Positions 1-8,360 of a DNA stretch of 20,494 nucleotides are shown here, in pieces. A program made the position numbers and the translations under genes. Source of the DNA: Vairimorpha apis BRL 01 (taxonomy: Eukaryota; Microsporidia; Nosematidae). Each line of letters begins with the position of its first letter. The stretch's first letter is position 1. The DNA is taken from the NCBI GenBank assembly GCA_000447185.1, contig KE647313.1, positions 52,051 to 72,544 on the forward strand, in the 5' to 3' direction. The notes beneath the pieces were generated by a model. The model was not told the origin of the DNA and ran no database searches. It saw nothing but the letters and a program-made list of their open reading frames with translations.

Positions 1-560
1 AATGGTATTTTCAATCTTCCAAGAATATTTTCATGGGGACGATCTCTTTTTTTATCTTTTTTAGGAGGAATAACAAAATATAGATTTTTTACCATATTAT
101 TTAGAAATTTAAGAGTAACTGTCATTCTCTGAGGAGATACTACATTAGAATTATAAGTTTTTATTACATACATATTTCTATCTAAATCATTACTATTAGG
201 AAATAAAGAACAAATATGTCCATCTTCACCAACACCTAATAAACAAATATCAATTTTATCTAGAATTTTATTATAATTATCAACACAATTTTCATTTTCA
301 ACATCCATTTTATACACGATTGTATTTTTCAAATGACTTAAGAAAGGTAAAGCACCTGTATAATTTAAATCTGATAATGAAAATCTTTCATCGGCAAACC
401 ATATTTTCCATCTACTTGTATCTAATTCTCGAAAATTATCATTGTTTAATATTTCTAATAAAGAACCTCCTGAAATCATCAAATTTAAATTGATTGATGA
501 ATATTGTTTTAGAATTGAAAAAATTTCACTTTTAAAATTGTCTGTACGAATAATGTTCAT
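1..560 (-). CDS. 6-phosphogluconolactonase, 3'-truncated by window edge
   Basis: The enzyme hydrolyses 6-phosphogluconolactone to 6-phosphogluconate, the second oxidative step of the cytosolic pentose phosphate pathway. About 186 codons are visible from the ATG at 560; the frame is open to the window edge, so roughly the last fifth is missing compared with the usual 230-250 residues. Family motifs appear in order: the sugar-phosphate loop ISGGS (about residue 29), FADERF (about 55), the diagnostic GVGEDGHICSLFP (about 108) and SPQRMTVTL (about 141). The conserved Asp and His of the DGH motif are present. No intron or frame break is seen. A CCC triplet (570-572 on this strand) lies 9 nt before the ATG, supporting the start. 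No neighbour is functionally related. Identity is secure from motif order; the C-terminus cannot be judged. Confidence 0.93.
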   Translation of the reverse strand, partial: MNIIRTDNFKSEIFSILKQYSSINLNLMISGGSLLEILNNDNFRELDTSRWKIWFADERFSLSDLNYTGALPFLSHLKNTIVYKMDVENENCVDNYNKILDKIDICLLGVGEDGHICSLFPNSNDLDRNMYVIKTYNSNVVSPQRMTVTLKFLNNMVKNLYFVIPPKKDKKRDRPHENILGRLKIP

Positions 561-569
561 ATACAAATA

Positions 570-572
570 GGG
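570..572 (-). promoter_or_regulatory. CCC start-proximal motif of the 6PGL gene
   Basis: CCC in the context TATACCCTATT, 9 nt upstream of the ATG at 560. GC triplets are rare in this AT-rich intergenic DNA, and the same triplet recurs just before other starts in the window. CCC/GGG-like motifs next to start codons are a known microsporidian transcription signal; that it works here is inferred. Confidence 0.5.
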
Positions 573-1344
573 TATATAAACAAAAAAATTAAATATTTAG
601 GTTATAAACAATGTACATTTTTATATGTTTAAAAATCTTAAAACTTCTTACATCGTTGAATTTTTTATATTTATAATTATTTGTTTTATAAATTATGAAA
701 AAAGTGCAAAAAATTTTCTATATTTTTTATAAAAAATGCAACAAATAAATATTTATTGTTCTAAATAAATTTATTAAAAAATTTAAAAATAACATTGTAA
801 AATGTCTAATTATAAAAATATATATTTTTATAAAACAATTGAAAATCTCATTAACTTAGATGCTTAAAAAAAATTTTATTTTAATATAAAATTTTTAAAA
901 AATTATTTAGTTAAATTACTTTTTTTTCAATTATATAAAGCATCAAAAGAAAAGTTTAGTCATACAATACTAATATTGATTGATATCTGAATAATAAAAT
1001 TAATCAATTGACTAAAAAAGCACAGGAATTGATATCATTAATTATTTGTTTATTAACTATTCTTTTATTTAAATGGATGAAATAATAAGAATGCCTGATT
1101 ATACAGTAAGATTATTGAAGTTGATTTCTTTAATTTAAATTTATACTGTAAGCTAATAATAAAGTTAAAAGTGGTATTGTATAACGCAACAAACTTTCTT
1201 TTTATATATTTTGTTCATACATTGACACTATCAGCAAAAGATTGAATGAAATTTTTTAAGTTATATATTGATAAGAATATTCAAATTACTCTTAAAACTA
1301 TTTTCTTTTTATCGATAATCTAAAGTTGTTTTCAAGTTTAATAA
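573..1344. other. Intergenic, no gene seen
   Basis: From 573 to about 950 the sequence is nearly pure A/T runs with no usable ORF. From about 950 the composition becomes less extreme (for example CACAGGAATTGATATC near 1021), which probably marks the start of the same decayed element that shows coding-like stretches from 1345. A short inverted repeat, TTTAGTCA near 955 and TGACTAAA near 1008, is too short to call a terminal repeat. Confidence 0.5.
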
Positions 1345-2655
1345 GGTTATAAAATAAATGGTAATAAAAATAAAGATATTTTTAAAAACTGTGTGATTCG
1401 AAATAAATGTAGCAAATTTGTAAATAACCTTGTGATCTGTGAAAAATCATCTTAAATCCAAATCACATTAAGTTCATAAATAATTAAGATCACTAAAAAT
1501 ATAGAATGTAATTATGAAGGATATCATAAAAAAAGTTATGTCTATTGATTTTTTCTTTGAAACTCTTTTAAATTGAAACTTAAACAAAGATTTTATAAAA
1601 ATATTAAATGAATATACAATCTAATAAATAAATTATTATGTTTGATTGTATAAAAAAAACACATATTTAAAAAATACTTATGAATATATCCGTTAAATAT
1701 TTGTTAAATATCATATACATCAGCATTCTGTATGTAAAGAGGAGCTGTCTTACTAAAAATGAATTTATAAATGAAGTTATTAACGTTGATGTGATGTTGT
1801 TTATGCTTTTACATCTACACAACTCTTTAAAATCTAACCTAGAGATCTAATTAAGGAAAATGTTATTTTAAAAAGCATAAAATGATGAAAATACACAAAT
1901 TTTTAAATTAAATTCCTCTTTATGATTAAGTAGAACATTAAAGGAGAAATAACTGATAAAACTTAGAGGAAGCTCAACAATCTACTCTGTACAGAAAATC
2001 AAAAAAATCACGCAAAATTAAACAAAATAAGAAATGAATCTTTGATATAAATCAATGAATTATCAGCGTTAGTTAAATGGATAATCAAAGAATCTTTAAA
2101 AGAATACATTAATGCTTTACAGGATATAAATATCTTTTGTAAAGGATCATAATATTCATTATTATATAGATAAATATAAGTATGTAGACAATTTAGCTAT
2201 AAAATGTGATATAAATTAGCATATGAAAAAAAGCGAAAACAAAATAGAGTTTTTACTATATTTTTATTTGTTTTTCTTAATTATGGAATTAGCTAATCAA
2301 AAATTTTAAAATAATTTTTTACAAATGTCTTTTAAACAAAATAGACGTTAATTAGATTAAATAACTGAATAAAAATTGAGTGTAATAGTCCTGATATATA
2401 TAAATGATAATTAAGATAAGAAATATTTATTATTTATTCGAAAATTACAATTTCTGACAAAATTAGTTGTTAATAATGAAGAACCACAAAAAAACGACCT
2501 ATTGGTTAATCACAGTGGTTTATTTATGAATATAAGACTAAAATTATATCATATAATATGGCATAAAAATGTATTATAACAAGCTATTACAGGTAATATA
2601 GAAAAGAATTAGATCTAGACGGCCACAGTCTTGTATATATTAAATTCAAAGTTTT
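1345..2655 (+). pseudogene. Decayed coding relic, unidentified
   Basis: Coding-like stretches follow one another on the plus strand, broken by stops and frame changes. 1345-1452 is open for 36 codons (with CVIRNKCSKF). 1749-1847 is open for 33 codons (NEFINEVINV). 1967-2149 is open for about 60 codons with one internal TAA at 2048 (ALVKWIIKESLKEYINALQD). The same frame continues with scattered stops to 2294. 2415-2576 is open for 54 codons (NDLLVNHSGLFMNIR). After TAA at 2577 it runs on, with a frame change near 2605, through a segment containing LDLDGHSLVYIKF to about 2655. Composition is clearly less AT-rich than the flanks, and the residues are not the N/K/I/F mixture expected from translated random A/T. 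I do not recognise the family. A degenerate mobile-element ORF is most likely; a dead host gene is possible. No terminal repeats or target duplication were found. Confidence 0.55.
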
Positions 2656-2942
2656 AAAATAATCTAAATGAGTTTATGTTATCATTGATATATACATATT
2701 ACAGAGGAATGATAGGAGGTAATTGAGAACGTAATTCAAAATAAAAATTTGTATTAAAGTCAGTTTTTACTAAATGTTGTTAGTATTAATACATAATTAT
2801 ATTGAATTATATGTTTTAAATAAATATTTATATTAACTTTGATAAACCATTACATCTTTTAAAAAAAGTTTATATAGTTTTAATTTTTAATATTATATAT
2901 CGACTTTAAAAATTTCAAAAAAATATTTCATATTATTTCTAG

Positions 2943-2945
2943 CCC
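2943..2945 (+). promoter_or_regulatory. CCC start-proximal motif of eL22
   Basis: AGCCCTAAAAATG places CCC five nucleotides before the ATG at 2951. It helps to choose this start, which also begins the conserved eL22 region. Confidence 0.55.
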
Positions 2946-2950
2946 TAAAA

Positions 2951-3276
2951 ATGTCTTCTACAAAAATAGAAAAAGTTGAATTTAATATAGATTGCACCCA
3001 ACCTGCATCTGATAATTTACTTACACCTTCAGATTTACAAAGTCATTTATATGAGAAAATTAAAACTTATACTGGAAAAAAGAAAAATTACTTGAAGTTA
3101 GTACCAATCAACACTTAGTAAGTGTACGAGTCAATAAAGATATTATTAATAAACAAGGATTAAAAAATGTAATAAGAAGATTTTTACATGTTAAAAGACT
3201 CAGTGCATTTATAAAAGTTTATGGTGATACAAAAAATGGATTTGAATTTAGATATATGAATGTAGCTGAAGAATAA
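2951..3276 (+). CDS. RPL22: 60S ribosomal protein eL22, one frame break in an A-run
   Basis: This is a component of the cytosolic large ribosomal subunit. Frame 1 from ATG 2951 gives the N-terminal half with the family hallmark [13 protein letters not shown] (residues 11-23; animal and fungal eL22 have a similar FTLDCTHP...DGI segment), then [13 protein letters not shown]. That frame stops at TAG 3116-3118. The second half, [17 protein letters not shown] through RRFL, VYG and FRYMNVAEE to TAA 3274-3276, lies in the -1 frame. One added A in the run at 3076-3087 joins the halves into 108 residues, close to the normal 110-130. The acidic C-terminus is very short (AEE). The -1 switch falls on A AAA AAG (3076-3082) in the register of a slippery heptamer. 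AATAAA at 3272-3277 overlaps the stop. Identity is firm; whether the break is a sequencing error, slippage or inactivation is open. Confidence 0.9.
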
Positions 3277-3803
3277 ATTTTTTTTTATCATTATATTTTG
3301 TAAATTTTTAGTATTTCAATTTTAATTAAAAAATTTTTATTTTCTTGTATATTTTTTGTATATTAATAACTTAAAAAGATCTTCAATAAAAAAAATTTTA
3401 AAATTTTAGTTATTAAAATCAATATATATGAAAAAATATTTATATTATATTGTACTCTAATATATTTAAAAAATAATACTTAAAAATTTTAATAATCAAC
3501 ATAAACTGTTAATTTTAGTTGATACTAAAATAATTAAACTTTAAAAATCACAATTTTTTTCCAAAAAATTAAAATGTTTTTTTACTGGTTATATATTATT
3601 TATAAATTATATAATTTAAAATATGATTTATAATATATTTAATTATGTATTTAAATTTATAAAATTATTTTATATAATATATAATAGAGATTTTGAATAT
3701 TGTTAATAATTTAATGTATTTATTTAATCATTTTTATTCTTAGATCTTTTCAGATTGAGCAACTGACAGATTACTAATGAAAGTATTATAAAATATTATT
3801 ATT
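3277..3803. other. Intergenic, AT-rich
   Basis: Long A/T runs with no ORF above about 30 codons. GC rises slightly from about 3740 (CAGATTGAGCAACTGACAG), just upstream of the candidate small gene at 3804. No CCC motif lies immediately before that ATG. Confidence 0.5.
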
Positions 3804-4023
3804 ATGGCATTACTTACAGCCATATTGTTTGCCTCTACATTATTTCTCCCTTGTTTTATTTTCAAAAACTTCACTAGGTATATAAATATTTATTTTATTT
3901 TAAAAATAATATAAATTTTATTTTTTTTAAAAATATTTGCTTTTTAGATTTTTTTATATTCAAAATATTAATAATAATGATATAAAAATTATTTTTAAAT
4001 ATCTTTTATTATTATCAATTTAA
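3804..4023 (+). CDS. Candidate small two-span membrane protein with one intron
   Basis: ATG 3804 opens a strongly hydrophobic peptide, MALLTAILFASTLFLPCFIF, followed by KNFT. Its codons use G and C well above the surrounding DNA. If AG|GT at 3876-3879 is a 5' splice site and TTTGCTTTTTAG ending at 3947 a 3' splice site, exon 1 (3804-3877) joins exon 2 (3948-4023) to give a 49-residue protein ending in a second hydrophobic stretch, IIFKYLLLLSI, with TAA at 4021-4023. That stop lies 19 nt before the next start codon (4043), compact spacing typical of microsporidia. Unspliced, the ORF is 36 codons and ends inside the putative intron. I cannot name a family; tiny two-span proteins include V-ATPase subunit e, but no diagnostic residues match. 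The start and splicing are inferred, and chance openness of exon 2 is possible. Confidence 0.35.
3878..3947 (+). other. Putative 70-nt spliceosomal intron
   Basis: It begins GTATAT and ends with a T-rich tract and TAG (GCTTTTTAG). The interior is almost entirely A/T, whereas the first flanking exon is richer in G and C. Removing it restores a single reading frame. No clear branch-point sequence is visible, which weakens the call. Confidence 0.3.
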
Positions 4024-4032
4024 AACAAGAGA

Positions 4033-4035
4033 CCC
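4033..4035 (+). promoter_or_regulatory. CCC motif fixing the ATG at 4043
   Basis: GAGACCCTTTGTTTATG has CCC seven nucleotides before ATG 4043. The reading frame is open slightly upstream (from a TTG), but the ATG after CCC is the sensible start. Confidence 0.55.
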
Positions 4036-4042
4036 TTTGTTT

Positions 4043-4819
4043 ATGGATGGACTAAAAGCTATTTATAAAAATCAGCAAGTTTTTTTAGAAATAAAACATA
4101 ATATGTTATTAGTAAAGTCAATTGAGTCGATCAGAAAAATTGACAAAAATAATATTTTAGCTATGCAAACAAAACAAGTTGAAAATTTATATTTTCTAAA
4201 ACTAAAATTAAAAGATGAAACAATTATTTTAGAATTTAGTAATTTTCACTCTAGAGATTTGTGTAAAGCTCTATTAACTAGCACTACATCATATAAAGAA
4301 ATAAGTTATGATACAAGTAAATTTATAAATAGTCTTAGTCCACCACTTTTATCTATTTTTAGCGATATGAATTGTTCAATATCACAATTTTACAATTTTC
4401 TTATACAAAGTAATTTTTATGATTGTAGAAATAAATACTCATCTATAGATAGACTTATTAGTGAAAAACTAAGAGGTTTTAAAATAGATAATAATAGTAG
4501 CCTTGTTAGAATAAATAATTATTCATTATTAATGGTTAATGATGAGACTAAATCTACAGTTCAACAAATAATTACAAAAGAGATTGAATTTGAGCCAATT
4601 TATTGTTTAGAAGAAGAATCAAATGAAGTTGATAATGATATGGAGATTGAAATAGAGGAAAATGTTGATACATGTAGTATTGATGTTAAAGTTTTGAAAA
4701 AAATGATTGAGATTAGCAAAAAAGTTTTTAATAAGGAAAATGTTGATTTTAGTGAGTTTGAAAAATACAAAGATATAAAATATCTTAAGAGAATTCACCC
4801 ATATAATTTTTTAAAATGA
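4043..4819 (+). CDS. Hypothetical protein, possibly TFIIH subunit Tfb1/p62-like
   Basis: An intact 258-residue ORF. The first 80 residues alternate short hydrophobic strands (QQVFLEIKHNMLLVKSI, YFLKLKLKDETIILEF) and end in a helix-like segment, HSRDLCKALL, resembling a small PH-type fold. Residues 95-125 (SPPLLSIFSDM, then FYNFLIQSNFYDCRNKY) resemble a degenerate BSD repeat, in which an aromatic pair and an Arg follow a helix. PH followed by BSD is the order in Tfb1/p62, the TFIIH core subunit for transcription and excision repair. An acidic stretch follows (about 188-210, with MEIEIEEN). The C-terminus, KYLKRIHPYNFLK, is basic and aromatic. There is no signal peptide or membrane span. AATAAA lies 15 nt past the stop (4834-4839). 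The Tfb1 idea rests on pattern only; it may be a lineage-specific protein. The gene itself is well supported by length, lack of stops and the CCC motif. Confidence 0.6.
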   Translation: MDGLKAIYKNQQVFLEIKHNMLLVKSIESIRKIDKNNILAMQTKQVENLYFLKLKLKDETIILEFSNFHSRDLCKALLTSTTSYKEISYDTSKFINSLSPPLLSIFSDMNCSISQFYNFLIQSNFYDCRNKYSSIDRLISEKLRGFKIDNNSSLVRINNYSLLMVNDETKSTVQQIITKEIEFEPIYCLEEESNEVDNDMEIEIEENVDTCSIDVKVLKKMIEISKKVFNKENVDFSEFEKYKDIKYLKRIHPYNFLK

Positions 4820-5395
4820 AAATATTAATTTTTAATAAAGATTTTGTTTATCATATGTTTATCTCAATAATATAAAAAAATTTTAATAAATTTCAATATA
4901 AAAATTATTGTTTAATTTATATTCCAATAATTGAATATGTTTTATAAAATATAATTTCTCTTATTAAAAAATGTTTTTTATTTAAATATAAAACATGTTA
5001 TTTAAATTAAAAGTCAAAAAAATTCTTATTTTAAAAATATTTTTTTTTATAAAAAAACTATATAATTTTTTTCTAATAAACTCATCAAAAATAATTCTAA
5101 ATTTTTAACCATACAATATTTTTTATTAAATGATGCAAATATTTATTAAAAAATAGAATTATATGTCATTTTAAATACGATTTTCAAAGTAATTATTTAC
5201 CGTTAAATCTATAATTTAAAAAATAATTTACAACATATATTTTTTTTATTTTAATAAGTATAACATTGCATATTAAAATAACTTTAATATAATTAAATCT
5301 TTGATTTAAGATATATAAAATAAAGTTAAAATATTTTTGTACATATAAAAAAAAATTTTAAGTAGTGAAAAATTATTTATGTTTATATAAAAAAA
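4820..5395. other. Intergenic between convergent genes
   Basis: The genes at 4043 and 5396 converge on this spacer. It is nearly all A/T runs with no ORF of note. The only signal I see is AATAAA at 4834-4839, a possible polyadenylation site for the plus-strand gene. Confidence 0.5.
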
Positions 5396-7105
5396 TTAAT
5401 TTTTATTGTGTTGAGCATCTAAAATAAACTTATTAAATTCATGACTATAGTTACCATCTAATAAATTTTTCTTTGATATAATTTCTATATTTTTGTTATT
5501 TATAAACAAAATTTTGTCAAATAAAGATATTAATTCAATATTATGAATAATCATAAAAATGGTTCGTTTATCATGTAATAACATATTTAAAAATTTACTC
5601 TCTGACTCTTTATCAAGCGCAGATGTGGATTCGTCTAACATTAAAATTTCTTTGTTATTAAGAATAGATCGCATTAATAATATTTTTTGTCGCTCTCCAC
5701 CACTTAATAATTTTCCTCTTTCACCTACTTTTGTTTCAAAACCATGTTCTAAATTTGAAAAAAATTCATATAAACCGAATTTCTTACATATTTCAAATAC
5801 TACATCATCAGTAATATTTTCACATCCGTATTTAATATTATAAATAACAGTATCATTAAATAAAAACACATTTTGTGGTATATAGCTGATAAGATGTGAA
5901 TGATTATTTTGACTTTCTTGGTTATCTATAAAAATTTGACCTTGATAAAGTTCAAAATTTAAAAAAATTTTAAATAATGTAGTTTTTCCAGATCCGTTTC
6001 GACCAACAATAGCTATTTTTTCATTTTTATCTATAATAAAATTGATATTTTTAAAAATTGCTTTTTTTTCATATTCAAAATAAACATTTTTAAAAATTAT
6101 ATTTTTGTTAAAACTTAATGAAAATTTTTTTTCAGCTTGATTTTCTACTATATTTTCATTATATGCAGATTTTGCATTTAAAATAGCTTGTGTATATCTT
6201 GAATATAAATATCCAAGATTACTTAAAGAATTTGTTAATGTATTTGATATTGAAATATAAAAAATCAATTTAGAAATTTCCATGTGATTGATAAATATTC
6301 CTATTGAAATGACAAGAGCATGTTGTATCAAAAATATAAACTTTTGTAAAAAATTTAAAATATACATTGCTCTCCATAAACTGTTAGAATATTTTTCATT
6401 AATTTTTAATAAATCATCATACTTTTTAACTTCTAAATTTGATGTTTTAAATACGGCAATTGTTTCATGATTAATTAATCCATCTTGTAATTTGTTAGAT
6501 GCATTATTTTCACTTTTATTTAATTTTCTTCTGATGTTTGTTCTCCAAATGGCAATTTTGATTGTAATAGATATGTAAAATAAAACTGACATAATAATAA
6601 TTGCACATGAAGATTTTCCTAAATTATCAAATATTGAAAACCCTATAAATGCAAGTCTTGTAATTATAGGTAACAAATTAATAACTATAACTTGAATAAG
6701 TTCTGAACAAGCTTTGGACTTTCTATCAATAATCATTTGGATTTCTCCACAACCAAATTTGTTAAAATCTTTTGGATTCAAATTTATGTAAGTTTTAAAA
6801 GTTGATTTTGAAGTGGTTCTAAAAACATATTGAACAATTCCGGTGTAAATAAAACCACTCATTTCTGTTAATAAAATAGACATAAAAGAAAATAAAACAT
6901 AAAATTTTATAGCATTGAGTTGGTCCAAATTTTTTGATATTTTTTCACTTAATTCTTTAGTCATTAAACTTACATTCACTTCTAAATACGATGCCAATAT
7001 TGTAGTAAACAATACTGGTACTAATATGTATCTTACATATGAAATTTGTAACATATCGCGTATGATGACTTGTTTTATTATTCCTATGTTTGATTTTTTA
7101 TCCAT
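5396..7105 (-). CDS. Atm1-like ABC half transporter (ABCB7 type)
   Basis: Intact, 569 residues. The N-terminal half is a six-span membrane domain (hydrophobic blocks near 26-40, 67-93, 136-158, 167-187, 247-273 and 279-300). The segment DGLINHETIAVFK (208-220) followed by the KKYD region matches the conserved Atm1/ABCB7 stretch that reads roughly D-S-L-x-N-x-E-x-V-x-x-F in orthologues. The C-terminal half is a complete ATPase domain: Walker A GRNGSGKTT (368-376), Q-loop Q411, signature LSGGERQ (467-473), Walker B ILMLDE (487-492), D-loop SALD and switch H521. Atm1 proteins export a glutathione/sulfur compound from mitochondria for cytosolic Fe-S assembly; in microsporidia the expected location is the mitosome. 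No mitochondrial presequence is obvious, which is common there. Half transporters act as homodimers. The ATG is preceded by ACCATT rather than a full CCC. It is the longest unbroken gene in the window. Confidence 0.92.
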   Translation of the reverse strand: MDKKSNIGIIKQVIIRDMLQISYVRYILVPVLFTTILASYLEVNVSLMTKELSEKISKNLDQLNAIKFYVLFSFMSILLTEMSGFIYTGIVQYVFRTTSKSTFKTYINLNPKDFNKFGCGEIQMIIDRKSKACSELIQVIVINLLPIITRLAFIGFSIFDNLGKSSCAIIIMSVLFYISITIKIAIWRTNIRRKLNKSENNASNKLQDGLINHETIAVFKTSNLEVKKYDDLLKINEKYSNSLWRAMYILNFLQKFIFLIQHALVISIGIFINHMEISKLIFYISISNTLTNSLSNLGYLYSRYTQAILNAKSAYNENIVENQAEKKFSLSFNKNIIFKNVYFEYEKKAIFKNINFIIDKNEKIAIVGRNGSGKTTLFKIFLNFELYQGQIFIDNQESQNNHSHLISYIPQNVFLFNDTVIYNIKYGCENITDDVVFEICKKFGLYEFFSNLEHGFETKVGERGKLLSGGERQKILLMRSILNNKEILMLDESTSALDKESESKFLNMLLHDKRTIFMIIHNIELISLFDKILFINNKNIEIISKKNLLDGNYSHEFNKFILDAQHNKN

Positions 7106-7543
7106 AATGGTATATTAAATTTTTTTTATATTTATGTTTTAAAATGAAACAAATATCAAATTTATAAAATATAAAATAAAATTAAAAAACTTTAAAAATT
7201 TAATTTTCAAATTAAATAAAACTTATTATTACAATGTTTATTCATTTTTAAAATCATAATTAAATTTTTTTTCTAATCATATCAAAATTATAATAAATTT
7301 AATTTCTTAAAAGTAATTTGATAAATAGTTTTTAAGTGTATGCTGAAAATTATAATCTTTTGAAAAAATAAATTAAATATTTTAAAATTTACTAACTAAA
7401 TTACTAATATAAAAAAACCATCTATGTTTTAATAAGATTTTCTTTAAATTTATAAAAAAAATTATTTATTTTCTAATTTTGAGTATGTAAATCGATTTAG
7501 AATTATTTTTAAATATTATGTTTAATTTTTCGGCCCATATAAC
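7106..7543. other. Divergent intergenic spacer
   Basis: It separates the minus-strand ABC gene from plus-strand IMP4. The DNA is A/T-rich with no ORF. The only clear signal is CGGCCC at 7531-7536 just before IMP4. Promoters of both genes presumably lie here. Confidence 0.5.
7534..7536 (+). promoter_or_regulatory. CCC motif of IMP4
   Basis: CGGCCCATATAACATG: CCC lies seven nucleotides before ATG 7544, and its C/G run stands out in otherwise A/T DNA. It supports an N-terminus more than 100 nt upstream of the longest open frame of this broken gene. Confidence 0.6.
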
Positions 7544-8360
7544 ATGTTAAATAAATTAAGAAAAAAAAGAGAATATCTTTTAAAAAAAGAAGAAGAATAT
7601 AAAAATCAAGAGATAGAAAACAAAAAAATAAAGTTTTAGATCATTTAAATGAAACCTCAAAGTTGAGTTATGATTTAAGAAAGGATGGTAAAAATATTTT
7701 AGATGAAATAATTTACAATCAAAAAATAACTGATGATATTCCCCAATATCCTAAAATACTTGTGACTACAAGTAAAAAACCTAGCAGTAAACTTTTGCAA
7801 TTTTCTAAACATATTTCATTGATTTTTAACGGTTTGTTTTTTTACGTGGAAATACTACAAATGAAGAATTAAGTGAGAATCTACATAAAAATTATTTTAC
7901 TACTCTAATTTTAATATTTGAAAATAAAGGTATGCCTTCTTCAATGACTATTTCTAGTTTTCCATTTGGAGATACTTACAAATTTAGTATATCAAATTTT
8001 CAATTGAATAGAACTGTAAATTTAAGCCAATTTTGTCATTTAGTAACAAACAATATAAATGAAAATCTAAAGAATTTGTTTGGAAGAATGTTACCAGCTC
8101 ATAAAGGAAGTAAACGTATTTTAATGTTGGCTAATTACAACGATTTAATAGCTTTTAGGCATTATTTGATAAATAAAGGGAAAAGAGTTGAGCTTAAAAA
8201 TGATTTGGCTTGTGACATAAAATTATATGAAATTAGAAAAGGTACATTTGAACAAGAAGGAGAAATTTTATGGGTTTTTAAACCTTTTATAAATTCACAT
8301 AAAAGTAATTTATATAATAAAATAGAAGAAGATACACATTATGATGAAAAAGATATATAG
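7544..8360 (+). CDS. IMP4: U3 snoRNP protein Imp4 (Brix domain), two frame breaks
   Basis: Imp4 binds U3 snoRNA/pre-rRNA in the nucleolus and is needed for early 18S rRNA processing. Three frame segments join in order. 7544-7636 gives LRKKREYLLKKEEEY, like the basic N-terminal helix of Imp4. From about 7630 the next frame gives the conserved KILVTTSKKPSSKLLQFSK Brix entry. From about 7826 the third gives RGNTTNEELS, then ENKGMPSSMTISSFPFG, KRILMLANYNDLIAFRH, IKLYEIRKGTFEQ and WVFKPFINS to TAG 8358. Two single-base additions rebuild 272 residues, near the family size (about 290 in yeast). The breaks sit in an A7 run (7622-7628) and a T7 run (7828-7834), each one base short. No stop interrupts conserved regions otherwise, and motif quality is high, so the gene is probably functional and either mis-sequenced or rescued by slippage. 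Confidence 0.93.

Noticed and set aside
955..1016. Short inverted repeat TTTAGTCA/TGACTAAA as a transposon end
   Set aside because: Eight bases only, 50 bp apart, and not repeated at the far side of the decayed relic.
1390..1405. GATTCGAA as a possible tRNA T-loop
   Set aside because: No acceptor stem, anticodon arm or D-arm can be drawn around it.
3118..3123. GTAAGT inside eL22, a perfect-looking 5' splice site
   Set aside because: The bases code for conserved eL22 residues (HLVSVRVN) in the second frame, and no matching acceptor would restore the frame; the A-run length change explains the break.
5559..7118. Plus-strand ORFs of 60-94 codons inside the ABC transporter gene
   Set aside because: They are antisense shadows of a well-supported conserved gene.
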